Below are positions 54,341 through 64,000 of a stretch of DNA of 64,000 nt, one piece after another (within the stretch, counting starts at the first letter, position 1; each line of letters opens with the position of its first letter). The notes beneath the pieces are model-generated. The model searched no databases, had not been told where the DNA came from, and worked only from the letters and a program-made list of their open reading frames with translations. Made by a program: the position numbers and the translations under genes. The DNA comes from Forficula auricularia. Its lineage: Eukaryota > Arthropoda > Insecta > Dermaptera > Forficulidae. Location of the stretch: the NCBI GenBank assembly GCA_024734495.1, contig JALMQS010000411.1, forward strand, positions 1,153,725 through 1,217,724, in the 5' to 3' direction.

Positions 54341-55199
54341 ATCTATACTATATTTTTGTTTCGTTCTTATCTCCGTGTAATCCAAGTTTTTTTGTAATCC
54401 TAAGATTTCGAGGTACCCTTAGCTCCCATTAGCTCAAATTACTAACTATATTTCCAACTAGAATTCAAAAAATTGTATTTCAAATTGTTTTGTTTTGAAT
54501 TAGAAGACCTGAAAAAGCTCATTTCCAAAGATGCCATTCCATTAATTTACTTATGTTATATAAATAAAAGTAAAAATAAATAAACATTAAAAAAAAAAAT
54601 GAGACTAACATGCGAAAACTTGACGGATGTCTTTTTGCTTGATGAATGTTTTTAGATGAGACTTTTATAATTTCTTAAGATGATGATAGATGTCTCTCCG
54701 CCCATCCTCTACTACCATTGCTCCTCTCCCTCTTTTGTTTTATCTTGTCAAAACTTATTTTGATTATATCTCATATATATCATAAAAGGCGCTGATGATA
54801 ATGATGTCTAAAGAAAGACAGTCAGTGGTTGTTTCATCCTATAAAATTACTCGTTTATTTTTTATAACGAAAACTGACATATATATAGTATACATCTACA
54901 TATATATTTGAAAATGATGATGAGCCTCATCAAGCAACTACGAATATACTTTTTCGAATCCCCCGCCCTCATACCAGCGCCTCCTATAAATCTACTCTCG
55001 TTTGATGAGTTTGAGGTCATTCATAATAAATATCTTATTATTTATGGAACTTTACTCTGTTCTACTTTTATGTTTTAAAATTATTTCAAATAATATATTC
55101 CAATAAATAAAATAAATTTTAATAAGGTTGGCGAAAATTCAATTAAATTAGTATTTTCGATCAATGATAATTAAATGATTTTTCATAACCACTTCCTAG
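54341..55199. other. AT-rich interval, nothing recognised
   Basis: No gene is visible. Confidence 0.3.
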
Positions 55200-55708
55200 T
55201 TAAGATAGTTCTTTCACAAATGCAAAAGTTCAAGAAGTCTTCGAAACTTGGAATATAAGTCATTAAAAGCATAATAAACACACTATTAAAATTTGAAGAC
55301 GATTTACCACACCAAACATAAAATAATTGAAATTAAAAATGAAATTTGTGCATATGATAGCATGGGAAAGTGTGGGAAAATGATCATTATTTAATTTTTT
55401 TCATTGAAGGACCATCTTGATGAAAATTAATATTTGTTAGAATAATATATTCGGAGTAACTTAAAAAAAAATTGAAATTTTTACCTAGTAGTTTTAATAA
55501 AAAATAAAATATTTTGGCGATTATTTTTAGTGGAGGGGGTATAAGAACAGTCGCTTGGAAACGATCCATTCATAAAGAGGATATATTAGTGTAAGAAGAA
55601 TAGTCACGTTAAAAAAACATAACCAAAAATTTTAACACCGTTCACATGTATAGAGTGGTTATGAGGCTAAAACTTTTTGTGTGGACTGTCGCGAAAGAAC
55701 TACCTTAA
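55200..55708 (+). mobile_element. TIR element family 5, long copy
   Basis: Ends TTAAGATAGTTCTTTCAC and, from the right, TTAAGGTAGTTCTTTCGCG are inverted. It is the inverse of 48618-49013 over most of its length but holds about 110 bp more. The frames 55387-55569 and 55677-55889 are readings through it. Confidence 0.72.
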
Positions 55709-56322
55709 ATTACAAACAAACCAATCACAAAAACCTAAGAAAATCAATATTCATCGAAAATTATTATTGTATTTCCGCTTATACCTATCTATCTGGGCCT
55801 ATAATTCCTATAAATCACTTCTTCTGAAAATTATAGCTACGTATTCGATATTTCTAATGATAAAATTACCGGAACTCGTATTAAAATGAAAGCAAAGTAA
55901 AAAAAATGGTTCGTAATAAAATCAATTCTTTATTTATTGATATATTTATATTAAGATTCATTCCTTTTCTAGCTTAAGATTCATAGTGATTTTTTTAAAT
56001 TATAACATAAATATAAGCTATCACGATTTATAATACCTACTATAAATTTACAAGCAAACAAAATATTTTATTTTATTTTTCCCTATACTTTCTATTATAT
56101 TCTAAGCAAACCAATCTGAACCCCCCCCCTCCTCCCCTTCTTTTTCTTGATTCCCTTCTTCTTTTGTTTGTTTGCCAAAGTAGTTTGTTTGTAGTTAAAT
56201 CCCGACATCTACTAAATCATTCTATTTTTTTATCCTCCTTTCTTATAATGGCTAGCATATTTTATTTTCAATTAAGATTATTATACTATAGATTTAATTT
56301 CGGGCACCAATCCAAAATACAG

Positions 56323-56392
<70 letters not shown>

Positions 56393-57439
56393 AAGAGATA
56401 GAGAAGAAGAATAGGAAAGCCGAATAGAAGGGAAAGGCTTAAATATTAAGCAGAATAGAAAGCCAAATGGAATATCAAGTGTTTTATTTGATTATATCAA
56501 TGTCCGAAAGAATTAGAAAAAAAATATTTAATTTTTTATGTTTAAGCTTTGATGGTGGTCGGGTTCATAATATAGAAGTTTTATTCGGTTTCTCCAAATA
56601 ATATTTCATTAGAGCCACGATAAAATAAATATTATTCAAGGATACACGACTTGGCTAATATTTATAATATATACAGTCCATCCTTATTAAAACTCTGATC
56701 TTTTGATATACTAACATAATAATATAGCCCCTCGGTCACTAATCTTCTTCTAATCATTTAATATACGAATATAAAATGTATAATCCTTGAAGTAATTATT
56801 TTTTTTGTATACTTTCTGATTTATTTTTTTGTTGCATCGAGAGAAAAAAATTTATTGAGATTTTAATGCGAAGTCATAATATAGGCATAAATAAACAATT
56901 TATATTTAAGTTTATTATTAATTACTACAGCATATCTAGCGACCCGAGTCTTGAAAAAATTTTCAATTTTTTTCTTAATTAGTGCGGGGTGGAGGGGGGT
57001 GATTCTTTCATTAGAATCCGATCGAGGAAAATAACTAAAAAGGGCGTGAATAGAAAAATCCAACTTCTTCCTTTATAGCGAAGGAAATGCAAGGATGCCA
57101 AATGAATTTAAAAATCAAGACCAGTTCAGACTATTAAAAATTTAATTTTTAATTTCTATTATTTTAGGAATGGCCTTTTGCTCTTGTATCAAAATTATAC
57201 TCGTTATTGAAATAGCAAATATTTAAGTGAAGTTCAATAAAATTTGAACAATAATGTGAAAAAATATTCTGTTCGAACTGGCGAACGTACTTGGTCGTGA
57301 AAAAGTTTTACTTTTTTCTTAATTTTCATCATTCAATAAAAAAATTAAATTCATAATAAAAAGAAATCGTCTTAGAAAGTTTGTTCTGTAGCAAAATTTT
57401 TATATTTTCAATGCACTGAACTGTTGAGATTTTGGGCTC
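55709..57439. repeat. AT-rich interval with a 70-bp (TA)n microsatellite
   Basis: (TA)n runs from about 56322 to 56389 and creates a Tyr/Ile frame (56164-56427) that is not a gene. C-runs lie near 56121-56129. Nothing else was recognised. Confidence 0.7.
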
Positions 57440-57446
57440 TCTTAGC

Positions 57447-57651
57447 CAGTGTTTCTCAACCTGTGTATTTCGAGCGTTTTTGACAAATAATTAAAATTGC
57501 ATGGGTTTTGTAACATTGAAATAGTCTTTGTAATTACTTCATTTTTTTGTATCATACAACTATTACTTACTTTTTTATATTTAGATGTGCCGCAAATGTT
57601 TTCGGATATTTTTAGTGTGCCGTCAACCAAAAAAAGGTTGAGAAACACTAT
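57447..57651. mobile_element. hAT-type MITE
   Basis: CAGTGTTTCTCAACCTGTG on the left and, read inward from the right, TAGTGTTTCTCAACC are inverted. The GTGCCG words inside (57588, 57616) are typical of hAT MITEs. No 8-bp duplication is visible. The frames over 57442-57718 are readings through it. Confidence 0.65.
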
Positions 57652-57904
57652 TCAATTGATTTCAAATTTAGGGAACGCGGTGTTGGTTTATAATGAAACA
57701 TTGTTAAAATTAAATTAGGTTGGAGTTGGTGGTGTTTCACAAGGAGAAAAAAATTAAAATACAAAGATTTTTTTAAGTTTACTTTATGTATTTCGAGCTC
57801 TTAACTCATCATCAGGAGAACATTTACTGAATTGACTCAATTGATTTCTTATGAGAAAATTGGAGTAATGAGTAAAAGATTTTACTTGTGAAAAGATGTT
57901 CATA

Positions 57905-58105
57905 CTGGGAGTAGTAGAGTTGTTGATTTTTAAGAGAAAATGGTTTTCTCTACTTTATGAAAATAAACTTATTATTATTATCTCATTATTTTTTATTGTT
58001 GTAAGGTGAATGAACCAACTGACAAACAAAAACAAAATATTTTCAAAAAAGAGCCTGAAGAGCCAAGCCCTCGAAATTATACTTTCTAACTAATAATGTG
58101 TCTCT
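57905..58105 (+). mobile_element. Structured repeat family 3, copy with second compensatory change
   Basis: GTAGAG (57914-57919) pairs with CTCTAC (57948-57953). Compared with GCAGAG/CTCTGC elsewhere, one C-G pair is now T-A on both sides. Downstream CCTGAAGA, GCC, CCTC, GAAATTATAC (about 58053-58085) is the decayed second motif. Confidence 0.65.
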
Positions 58106-59375
58106 GCTTGGATTTGATACCAACAATAATTCAAGACCGGAAAGCTATAGATAGTTCATTCTTGTCCCAAAATGTTTAAAATATTTTTTATTTAGAGAAC
58201 TTCTTATACTTTAGGCTCACTAGTTTTAGAACTTAGGTTCACAAATGCAGAAAACATAATTTTTTTCATTGATAAAACATGATGTAATATAATTTAAAAG
58301 AACGTAGGCACGGAGATTCTTGAAAACGTTTCGACTTTTTCTTCCAATTTGTATTTTCAAAAGAAAAATCTCTTGTGATTTTTAATTTCCAGCAAATTTT
58401 TAAATATAGAAAATCAAAAAAATTATAATTAATAAACGGGTGCAACTAATAATGAGCGGTAATTTCTCATATTATATGTTTGTATTAATGAAGTAAACAC
58501 CTCTGCCATATATCAACTTTCCCTAAGTCCTTCGTTGAGACAACATTGCTAAATTACTCAAATTTGCTGACAACAACTGTATCTTGAATAAGTTTTCACT
58601 TTGTACTCTAATTAGATTAATTATTTATTTAGGTATAAAGTTAAAATTTTCAAATATTATTTCATTTTACTATTAAATTACTGAATGATTGATTTTCAAT
58701 TCACATTTATTAAAATAACTTATTTAAAAACTCATTTTTATTTTATTCTATAAATATTCGAATCTTTCTATTTCTCTTTTTGTTATATTTTATTCTTCCA
58801 ATATTCCGAACGTTTCTTTATTTGTTTTCGTTGAATGTGTTTGTTTCTCTATTTCGCTCTTTCTATCTCTAATTGGATAGCGAGGAATTCCTTTGGAAAT
58901 TGAAGACACCATCTAAAGTTGTTTTGACTGTTAGTTGTAGTAGTAGTAGTAGTAGATGACAGTTTCAAATAAACAGACAGCTAAGATTTCCACTAGAGCA
59001 ATATTATTAGTAACTAGTACTAAGTATCAAATGATGATACATGTTAATTAAATTTCCCTTTATTTGATTTTGAAAACGTGAGAGATGGATTATTATATCC
59101 ATAACAATTAAATATACATATTATTGGAATTTAATTGGATTAGATAATAAAACAGTAATTTAATATACAATCTGATAGATTTAGAGAGATAAGCAGGTTA
59201 CAATTTTTTAAGTAAGGAGAAGAAACAAAATAAAAATTATCAGATACAAGCTACGACTATAATTATGTTTGGCTAGCTGAGATTCAAAAATATAAATATA
59301 CAATTTTTAGTACCATTTACAAAACATGTAATTTCAATTGAATTTTTTCCCTAAATATAAACAAATAACAAAAGA
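58106..59375. other. Long AT-rich interval with a (GTA)n run
   Basis: GTAGTAGTAGTAGTAGTAG lies near 58937-58956. No gene or clear element. Confidence 0.3.
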
Positions 59376-59612
59376 GACAAAGAGGTTGTCCTCTGCTTGA
59401 TGCAAATAAACATATACACATATATCTCAAGATGATATATCTGTATATATATTATTTATTAATCAATCAAACAAATAAATAATATATATACAGATATATC
59501 ATCTTGAGATATATGTGTATATGTTTATTTGCATCAAGCTAGAATACAACCTCTTTGTCTTTGATGAATCAACAACTCTGCTACTCTCGGCAAAAACAAA
59601 AACTTTTTAAAT
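59376..59612. mobile_element. Structured repeat family 3, palindromic copy
   Basis: The left arm 59376-59460 and right arm about 59472-59612 are inverted. The right arm extends to GCAAAAACAAAAAC beyond the left. It contains ACAAAGAGGTTGTCCTCTGC on the left. In the right arm the stem is damaged (AAGCTAGAATAC). Confidence 0.75.
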
Positions 59613-59616
59613 AAAC

Positions 59617-60447
59617 AAATAAGCTGATGTGGCGATCCACATGACTTTATCATACACCTCCCCTCTCTTAAACTTAATATTTAATAAAATAAGAGCCCTA
59701 CTCCCCTCTGAATATTGTTCTTAGTAGCAATTTATGATATCTCTTTATAAATGAGAATCTTCTAATCTAAATATCAGCTTACTTTAATATTTATTTGGAA
59801 ATTTTATTAATTCAAATTAATTTTTAATCGCCCCCCCCCTCCTCCACATTCTTTTGTTATTATCAATTTCATATGTGTTATTTATCCATATGGTTGTTTA
59901 GGGTGCATATGCGAAATCTCTTACAAATTGATCAAAGGGCCTAGGCTTATATTAATAGTTCTATTTTTTAAACCCCCTTCAATTTTGGCCCCCGAAAAAT
60001 TCACCAATCTTTTTTATTATACGGCCAGTTTATAGTAAATTCAATTTTTCTTGTTTTTTTTTAGGTTTGAAAATTTTATAATTTTAACTTTTAAAAAGCT
60101 TCCCCTCCCCCGTTAATTTTTAATTCGATTTCAACCAAAATTTAATCAGCTCTTAATCTAAACATGTTGATGTTCTTATTAGTTTTTGAGCTAGGTGTAG
60201 AGAAAATTTGTTAACGACGCACTAATAGATATTTTGAAGATGCGCCGATAAACGGAAAGGAAAAAAAGATATTTTGAGTATTAATATTTTTTAGAGATTT
60301 TTTATATACCAAAACGCTATGGTTTTTCTCATTTTTTTTTTTTTTTTGAATTCAAATAGTTCAATCCGTTTTTGAGATATTTCAAAAAAGCGAAGAAAAA
60401 AACACATTTTTTCATTCTCGATTACATTACTTGATCATACCCTGTAC
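59617..60447 (-). mobile_element. Long dispersed repeat, family 4, inverted copy
   Basis: The minus strand starts ACAGGGTATGATCAAGTAAT at 60447 and ends CACATCAGCTTATTT at 59617, the same boundaries as copies 1 and 2. Inner words TGAAATATCTCAAAAACGGA and AGATTAAGAGCTGATTAAAT are shared. The minisatellite G-runs appear as C-runs (59830-59840). A further fragment lies at 60950-61070. Confidence 0.72.
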
Positions 60448-60568
60448 GGTAAAATAAAAACACAAATATAAGGACAGATGAAACAAGAAAACATGTTTTG
60501 TTAATATAAGCTTTTAGACTCATTCAATGAATAGAATGAAGTAGAGGCTTAGATTTATTTATCTATGT

Positions 60569-60796
60569 CAGTGGTCCTCAAACTACGACCTGCGGGCCAA
60601 ATCCGGCCTTTGAAACCTTTCCATCCGGCCCACGGTTACTACAGAATTAATTCACATATATTCACAATATAAAATATTAATGTCATATAATAGCGTATTT
60701 ATATTATAATTTCCCAATAATATGTTATATCCGACCCGCCCATAGTATTTCAATGTTCACATGTGGCCTTATCTCTAAAAAGTTTGAGGACTCCTG
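60569..60796. mobile_element. hAT-type MITE with 8-bp target duplication
   Basis: The left end CAGTGGTCCTCAAACT and the right end AGTTTGAGGACTCCTG are inverted. ATCTATGT (60561-60568) and ATCTATAG (60797-60804) form an 8-bp duplication with two mismatches. CGGGCC, CGGCC and TGTGGCC words inside are typical of hAT MITEs. It is 228 bp with no reading frame. Confidence 0.85.
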
Positions 60797-60804
60797 ATCT
60801 ATAG

Positions 60805-62489
60805 TGTTTAATCAAAACATCATTCCAAATCTAACCTATAAGGAAAGGAGGGCAGAACTGTACAAGAGCGCCTTTCATATTCTATTATTTTTCTCTAAGA
60901 TGATAAGACGGTTGCATAAATTGCAGACGTTTTAAGGTAAGTTTATCATAGTGTACAGCGTCCGCAGAAGTTCGAGCTTCTTGTTTTTTAGTTTGAAAAT
61001 CTTTTAATTTTGAGCACGATTTCAACCAGAATCTTATCAGCTCTTAATCTCATTGCACTAAAAGCCAGGCACTTATACTTATACTAAGTATTATATATAT
61101 ATATATAATATAATATATAATGATAATACCGCTTTTTCCTAATGCTTTTTCTGTGTCGCCTGTGAGTAGGTATTAAATTTAAAAAATGTCTAATTTCTTA
61201 GAAGTCCGTGAAAGACTTGGTTGACACTTTATATGGAAACGGCATTTTCCACAAATAGATGTTAATGTTGTAATTGTTATTTTATTGTTTGTTATGTTAT
61301 ATCATTATTGTTGTGATTAGATGAAAATAAGAACAAAGTTTTAAACTGTTTTTTTTTTTATTTGTCCATGGTATGCTTGACTACGAAACTTAAAAAAAAA
61401 AATTGAAAACTCCATTACCTATTTTGTTACTTTAATAAATTAGTTAATAAAATATTCTTTAAGCAATAACTGTTAAACGAATGGAGATATCGACGTGCGG
61501 TTTGAACATATTTTGTTGCAAATTTGATCTACTTTCTGAATCTAATAAAATAATTATACGATTCTATTTAAGATTTCGGAGCAAAATTAATAAAACATTT
61601 AACTTTATAAAACACGCCCCTTAGCGAGGGCGGCAAGAACTAGAATGGCATGGATGTTTTTTTATTTTATTCACCAAACCTTCCTTTCTTGAACCAGACC
61701 TTGTTAACAAATTTCCGTTAAGTCAAACTTAAGTTATAGACACTAGAGTCCATAAAAGTTTAGCATCCCCTCCCGCCTTTATTTTACGTCCTACAATAAA
61801 AAGTCATTTATCAAAAAGATGGACTATTATGGTGGCATTAACGTGAGAGTATTCATTTCTAAACTTATATTGAAAAATATTCGAGAAAATTGCATTTTTT
61901 TATACGATTGAAGCTATTTAGCCACCTAGCGGTGAACGTATGAACTTAAAAAATATTTCTAGCAATTTTTCTTAGCCGATTTCCTCTGAAGGATTTTTTT
62001 CCCAAGCTTCTCCGATTATTATTTCTGAGATACTACGTCACCCTTATTGAATCACCCGGTACAATAATCCCCCTGCCCAAATATAAGTTTTTATTTATTT
62101 CGGCTTTTCATAATTACCCCTACATATATGCATATGTATAGAACCATTTTTTTAACTGGTGAGAATAAAAAATGAAAAAAACGGACAAAAGTTTATAATA
62201 TTATGTATTAATTGCTGGTGGGAAAATTTATGATAGAATAAAATTCAAACTGCTACGGATTGTGAGTCATATATTACAGGTTTAAGAATTGAAAATTATG
62301 AGGAATAGCAGTCATTTGAATTTCATATATACGATATATTCGTATAGTTAAACAAATCGATGATATATGGAAACATTGAAATTTAAACTAAGAAAAATAA
62401 AAGATTCTTCTTATTTATTATGTATATTATGTACTTAATAATATTAATTAACATCAAAACTATATTTGAATAATTAAATTTATGATTTA
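60805..62489. other. Long AT-rich interval, nothing recognised
   Basis: 60950-61070 is a family 4 fragment. A TA run lies near 61093-61107. No gene is visible. Confidence 0.3.
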
Positions 62490-62590
62490 GGATCAGGTAG
62501 CGTATATGCCTTCTAATCAAGCTAGCCCGGGTTAAAGCCCTAATCGCTGTAACTGACTTTAATCTGATCCCAACATAATTGAGAAAAACT
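62490..62590 (+). mobile_element. tRNA-headed SINE fragment
   Basis: GCCTTCTAATCAAGCTAGCC with GGGTTAAAGCCC and CTGACTTTAATCTGATCC matches the SINE at 42780. The B-box has decayed. Confidence 0.6.
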
Positions 62591-63194
62591 AATTAATAAT
62601 AGTATCGTATAATGGCTAATGGTTAATGCCGAAAAATCTAAGAAAAAAATTATTTATACTGCCTAAATTATTAAATTATAGATGATTTCAAATACCTAAT
62701 TATTAATTAATTAATGGCCAACATTGAAATGCCTCAAGGGTAAACTAGCCGTTTCAAATCTAGTGACAGCCTGTTCGTATCCATCCGTTCCTGGGAGATT
62801 CAAATAACACAATGGGGAATAAAATGTGCTGAATTATTAATATCGCATTATTAAACATTGACATTCGATTAGCTTAAATTTAAACATTTAAAATTAATTT
62901 TATTGGCTAAAATCACGCTAAGAGATGACATCTATTCGCAATAACTAGAATTAATCATTACATCTAATGAAAGAGGGAATTGACGTCTCTTGACATCTGT
63001 CGGCAGAAAGTCGTAGGGGAAAAATTTATATTCGGCCATTAGAACAATGCATTTTCTTCCTCTTTAACTATCCCCCCCCCCCTCCCCTTCGATTTTCGCC
63101 AATATTGAAGAAAAAGTGAAAACGTTTTCAAGACTCGGCACGCTTTTAGAAAATTTTCCGACAAAGTATTTCATTCGTGAAGGTTTTGAGATAA
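62591..63194. other. AT-rich interval, nothing recognised
   Basis: A C-run lies near 63072-63083. No gene is visible. Confidence 0.3.
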
Positions 63195-63375
63195 AAATAT
63201 TGACAGAGGGATGCAATTTATTTATAAAGAGAAACAAAGAGGTTTTCCTCTGCTTAATGCAGGTATAATGTATATATATTATTTATTTGTTTGAGACTAT
63301 AGTTTTAATGGCTTGACCTTCATCGTCAGTCTTTTTCTAATTATAAATATTATTTTTCATGGTCCTAGTTTGTAC
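63195..63375 (+). mobile_element. Structured repeat family 3, single-arm copy
   Basis: AAAGAGAAACAAAGAGG, TTTTCCTCTGCTTAATGC is followed by ATTATTTATTTGTTTGAGAC and an inverted, degenerate hammerhead-like block (minus: CTGACGA, T, GAAGG, AAAACTATAGTC near 63297-63330). The stem's left side is lost. Confidence 0.6.
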
Positions 63376-63389
63376 AAAAAAACAAACAA

Positions 63390-63993
63390 ACGAGACAGGA
63401 ATGCAACAAAATTAACCAAGAAAACCTAGAAGGAGTTAAGGAATTCCGCTACCTAGGAAATAAAATAACATGAGAAGGGAGGAGCGAAAACGAAATTAAA
63501 TCAAGAATTGCCCAAGCAAAAATGGGATATAATTCAAAACAAAACTACTATGCTCCTCCTCAATCAGCTTAGAAAACAGGAAGATGCTATTGAAGAGATA
63601 TGTATGAAGCATAGTCATGTACGGGTGTGAAACCTGGTCAATTAGAGAAGCGGGGAGAAAGAGATTAGAGCCTTTCGAAATGTGATGCTACAGAAGAATG
63701 ATGAATATCAAATGGATGGATAAAATTACAAATGAAACAGTTCTTGGAAGAATCGGAGAAAGAAATACCTTGTGGGAGAGTCTGAAGGTCAGATGATGGG
63801 TCACACACTGAGACATGGGGGACTGCTTAGGGATATCTTGGAGGGGGAGGTGGGAAAGAAAAGGGGAAGGCCCAGATCAAAATATTTCAACCAAATAATT
63901 GGGGATATGGGATGCGAGACATTTAGAGATGTAAAACAGCTGGCGAGGGACAGAGTCGAGTGGAGACGGAGGGTTGCGTCAAACCAGTCTTAG
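63390..63993 (+). pseudogene. LINE (RTE/endonuclease-RT type) C-terminus
   Basis: In shifting frames the plus strand reads VKEFRYLGNKIT, SRIAQAKMGYN, KWMDKITNET-like, RIGERNTLWES-like and, in the open frame 63772-63993, GQMMGHTLRHGGLLRDILEG, KKRGRPRSKYFNQIIGDMGC, DRVEWRRRVASNQS, stopping at TAG. This is the C-terminal end of a widespread arthropod endonuclease-reverse transcriptase. Several stops and shifts lie upstream of 63772. The LINE may continue past the window only as 3' UTR. The ATG at 63772 is incidental. Confidence 0.8.
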
Positions 63994-64000
63994 TACTGTA

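Noticed and set aside
55677..55889. Frame starting MCGLSRKN, similar to the minus-strand frame at 48356-48649
   Set aside because: The shared start comes from the inverted TIR element family 5 in both places, not from a gene family.
56164..56427. 87-codon frame with a long Tyr-Ile run
   Set aside because: It is a reading through a 70-bp (TA)n microsatellite.
1..64000. CRISPR array, bacterial operons or prophage
   Set aside because: The tandem repeats seen have no constant repeat with unique spacers of fixed length, and all recognisable coding relics are eukaryotic transposons.

Overview
The window is eukaryotic, very AT-rich non-coding DNA packed with transposable-element relics. Arthropod-type LINE, hAT and Tigger/pogo remnants, tRNA-headed SINEs, Helitron-like sequence and many small inverted-repeat elements point to an arthropod. 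A parasitic copepod or an insect would fit, but the species cannot be fixed from the sequence. I see no bacterial-style gene, operon, rRNA, true tRNA gene or CRISPR array. Almost every open reading frame is a decayed transposon fragment or a chance reading through low-complexity DNA. The best candidate for host coding sequence is a short minus-strand terminal exon at 16334-16512, with a possible 23-nt exon upstream.

Layout. 1-10.5 kb: a SINE, the first copy of a foldback family (902-1035), a TAA-flanked MITE (1186-1364), a broken hAT transposase (about 1800-2100), two copies of a second foldback family (3934-4215, 7373-7680), a SINE with clean target duplications (6038-6231), and three 3' ends of one LINE family. 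11.7-15.4 kb: a giant palindrome with about 0.77 kb arms. Its left arm was later hit by a Tigger/pogo transposon (12217-14152, TA duplication) and by a SINE (14289-14502, TTAACTA duplication). 16-20 kb: the candidate host exons, then two direct copies of a long repeat flanking a LINE fragment. 20-26.7 kb: foldbacks, a tRNA-like unit between inverted arms, a G-rich Helitron-like element ending in CTAG (24360), and the largest copy of the first foldback family. 26-40 kb: foldbacks, a +/-/+ alternating inverted array, and two 0.9 kb repeats facing each other 2.1 kb apart. 41-51 kb: SINE-containing foldbacks, LINE C-terminal relics, a hAT transposase split by a LINE that is itself split by a foldback, and a foldback with a 13-bp target duplication. 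51-64 kb: MITEs of hAT and Tc/mariner-like or PIF-like type, another foldback, an inverted copy of the long repeat, and a LINE C-terminus at the right edge.

Two themes stand out. First, at least eighteen palindromic elements, many from unrelated families, lie in 64 kb, so some recurrent process seems to make head-to-head copies. Second, several families carry a hammerhead-like motif: CTGANGA, one extra A or T, a hairpin, GAAAC, then a cleavage-type triplet. A separate nine-copy family has a stem whose two sides change together between copies (GCAGAG/CTCTGC, GCAGAA/TTCTGC, GTAGAG/CTCTAC). That covariation is direct evidence for a functional RNA fold, probably a self-cleaving-ribozyme relic of retroelements.
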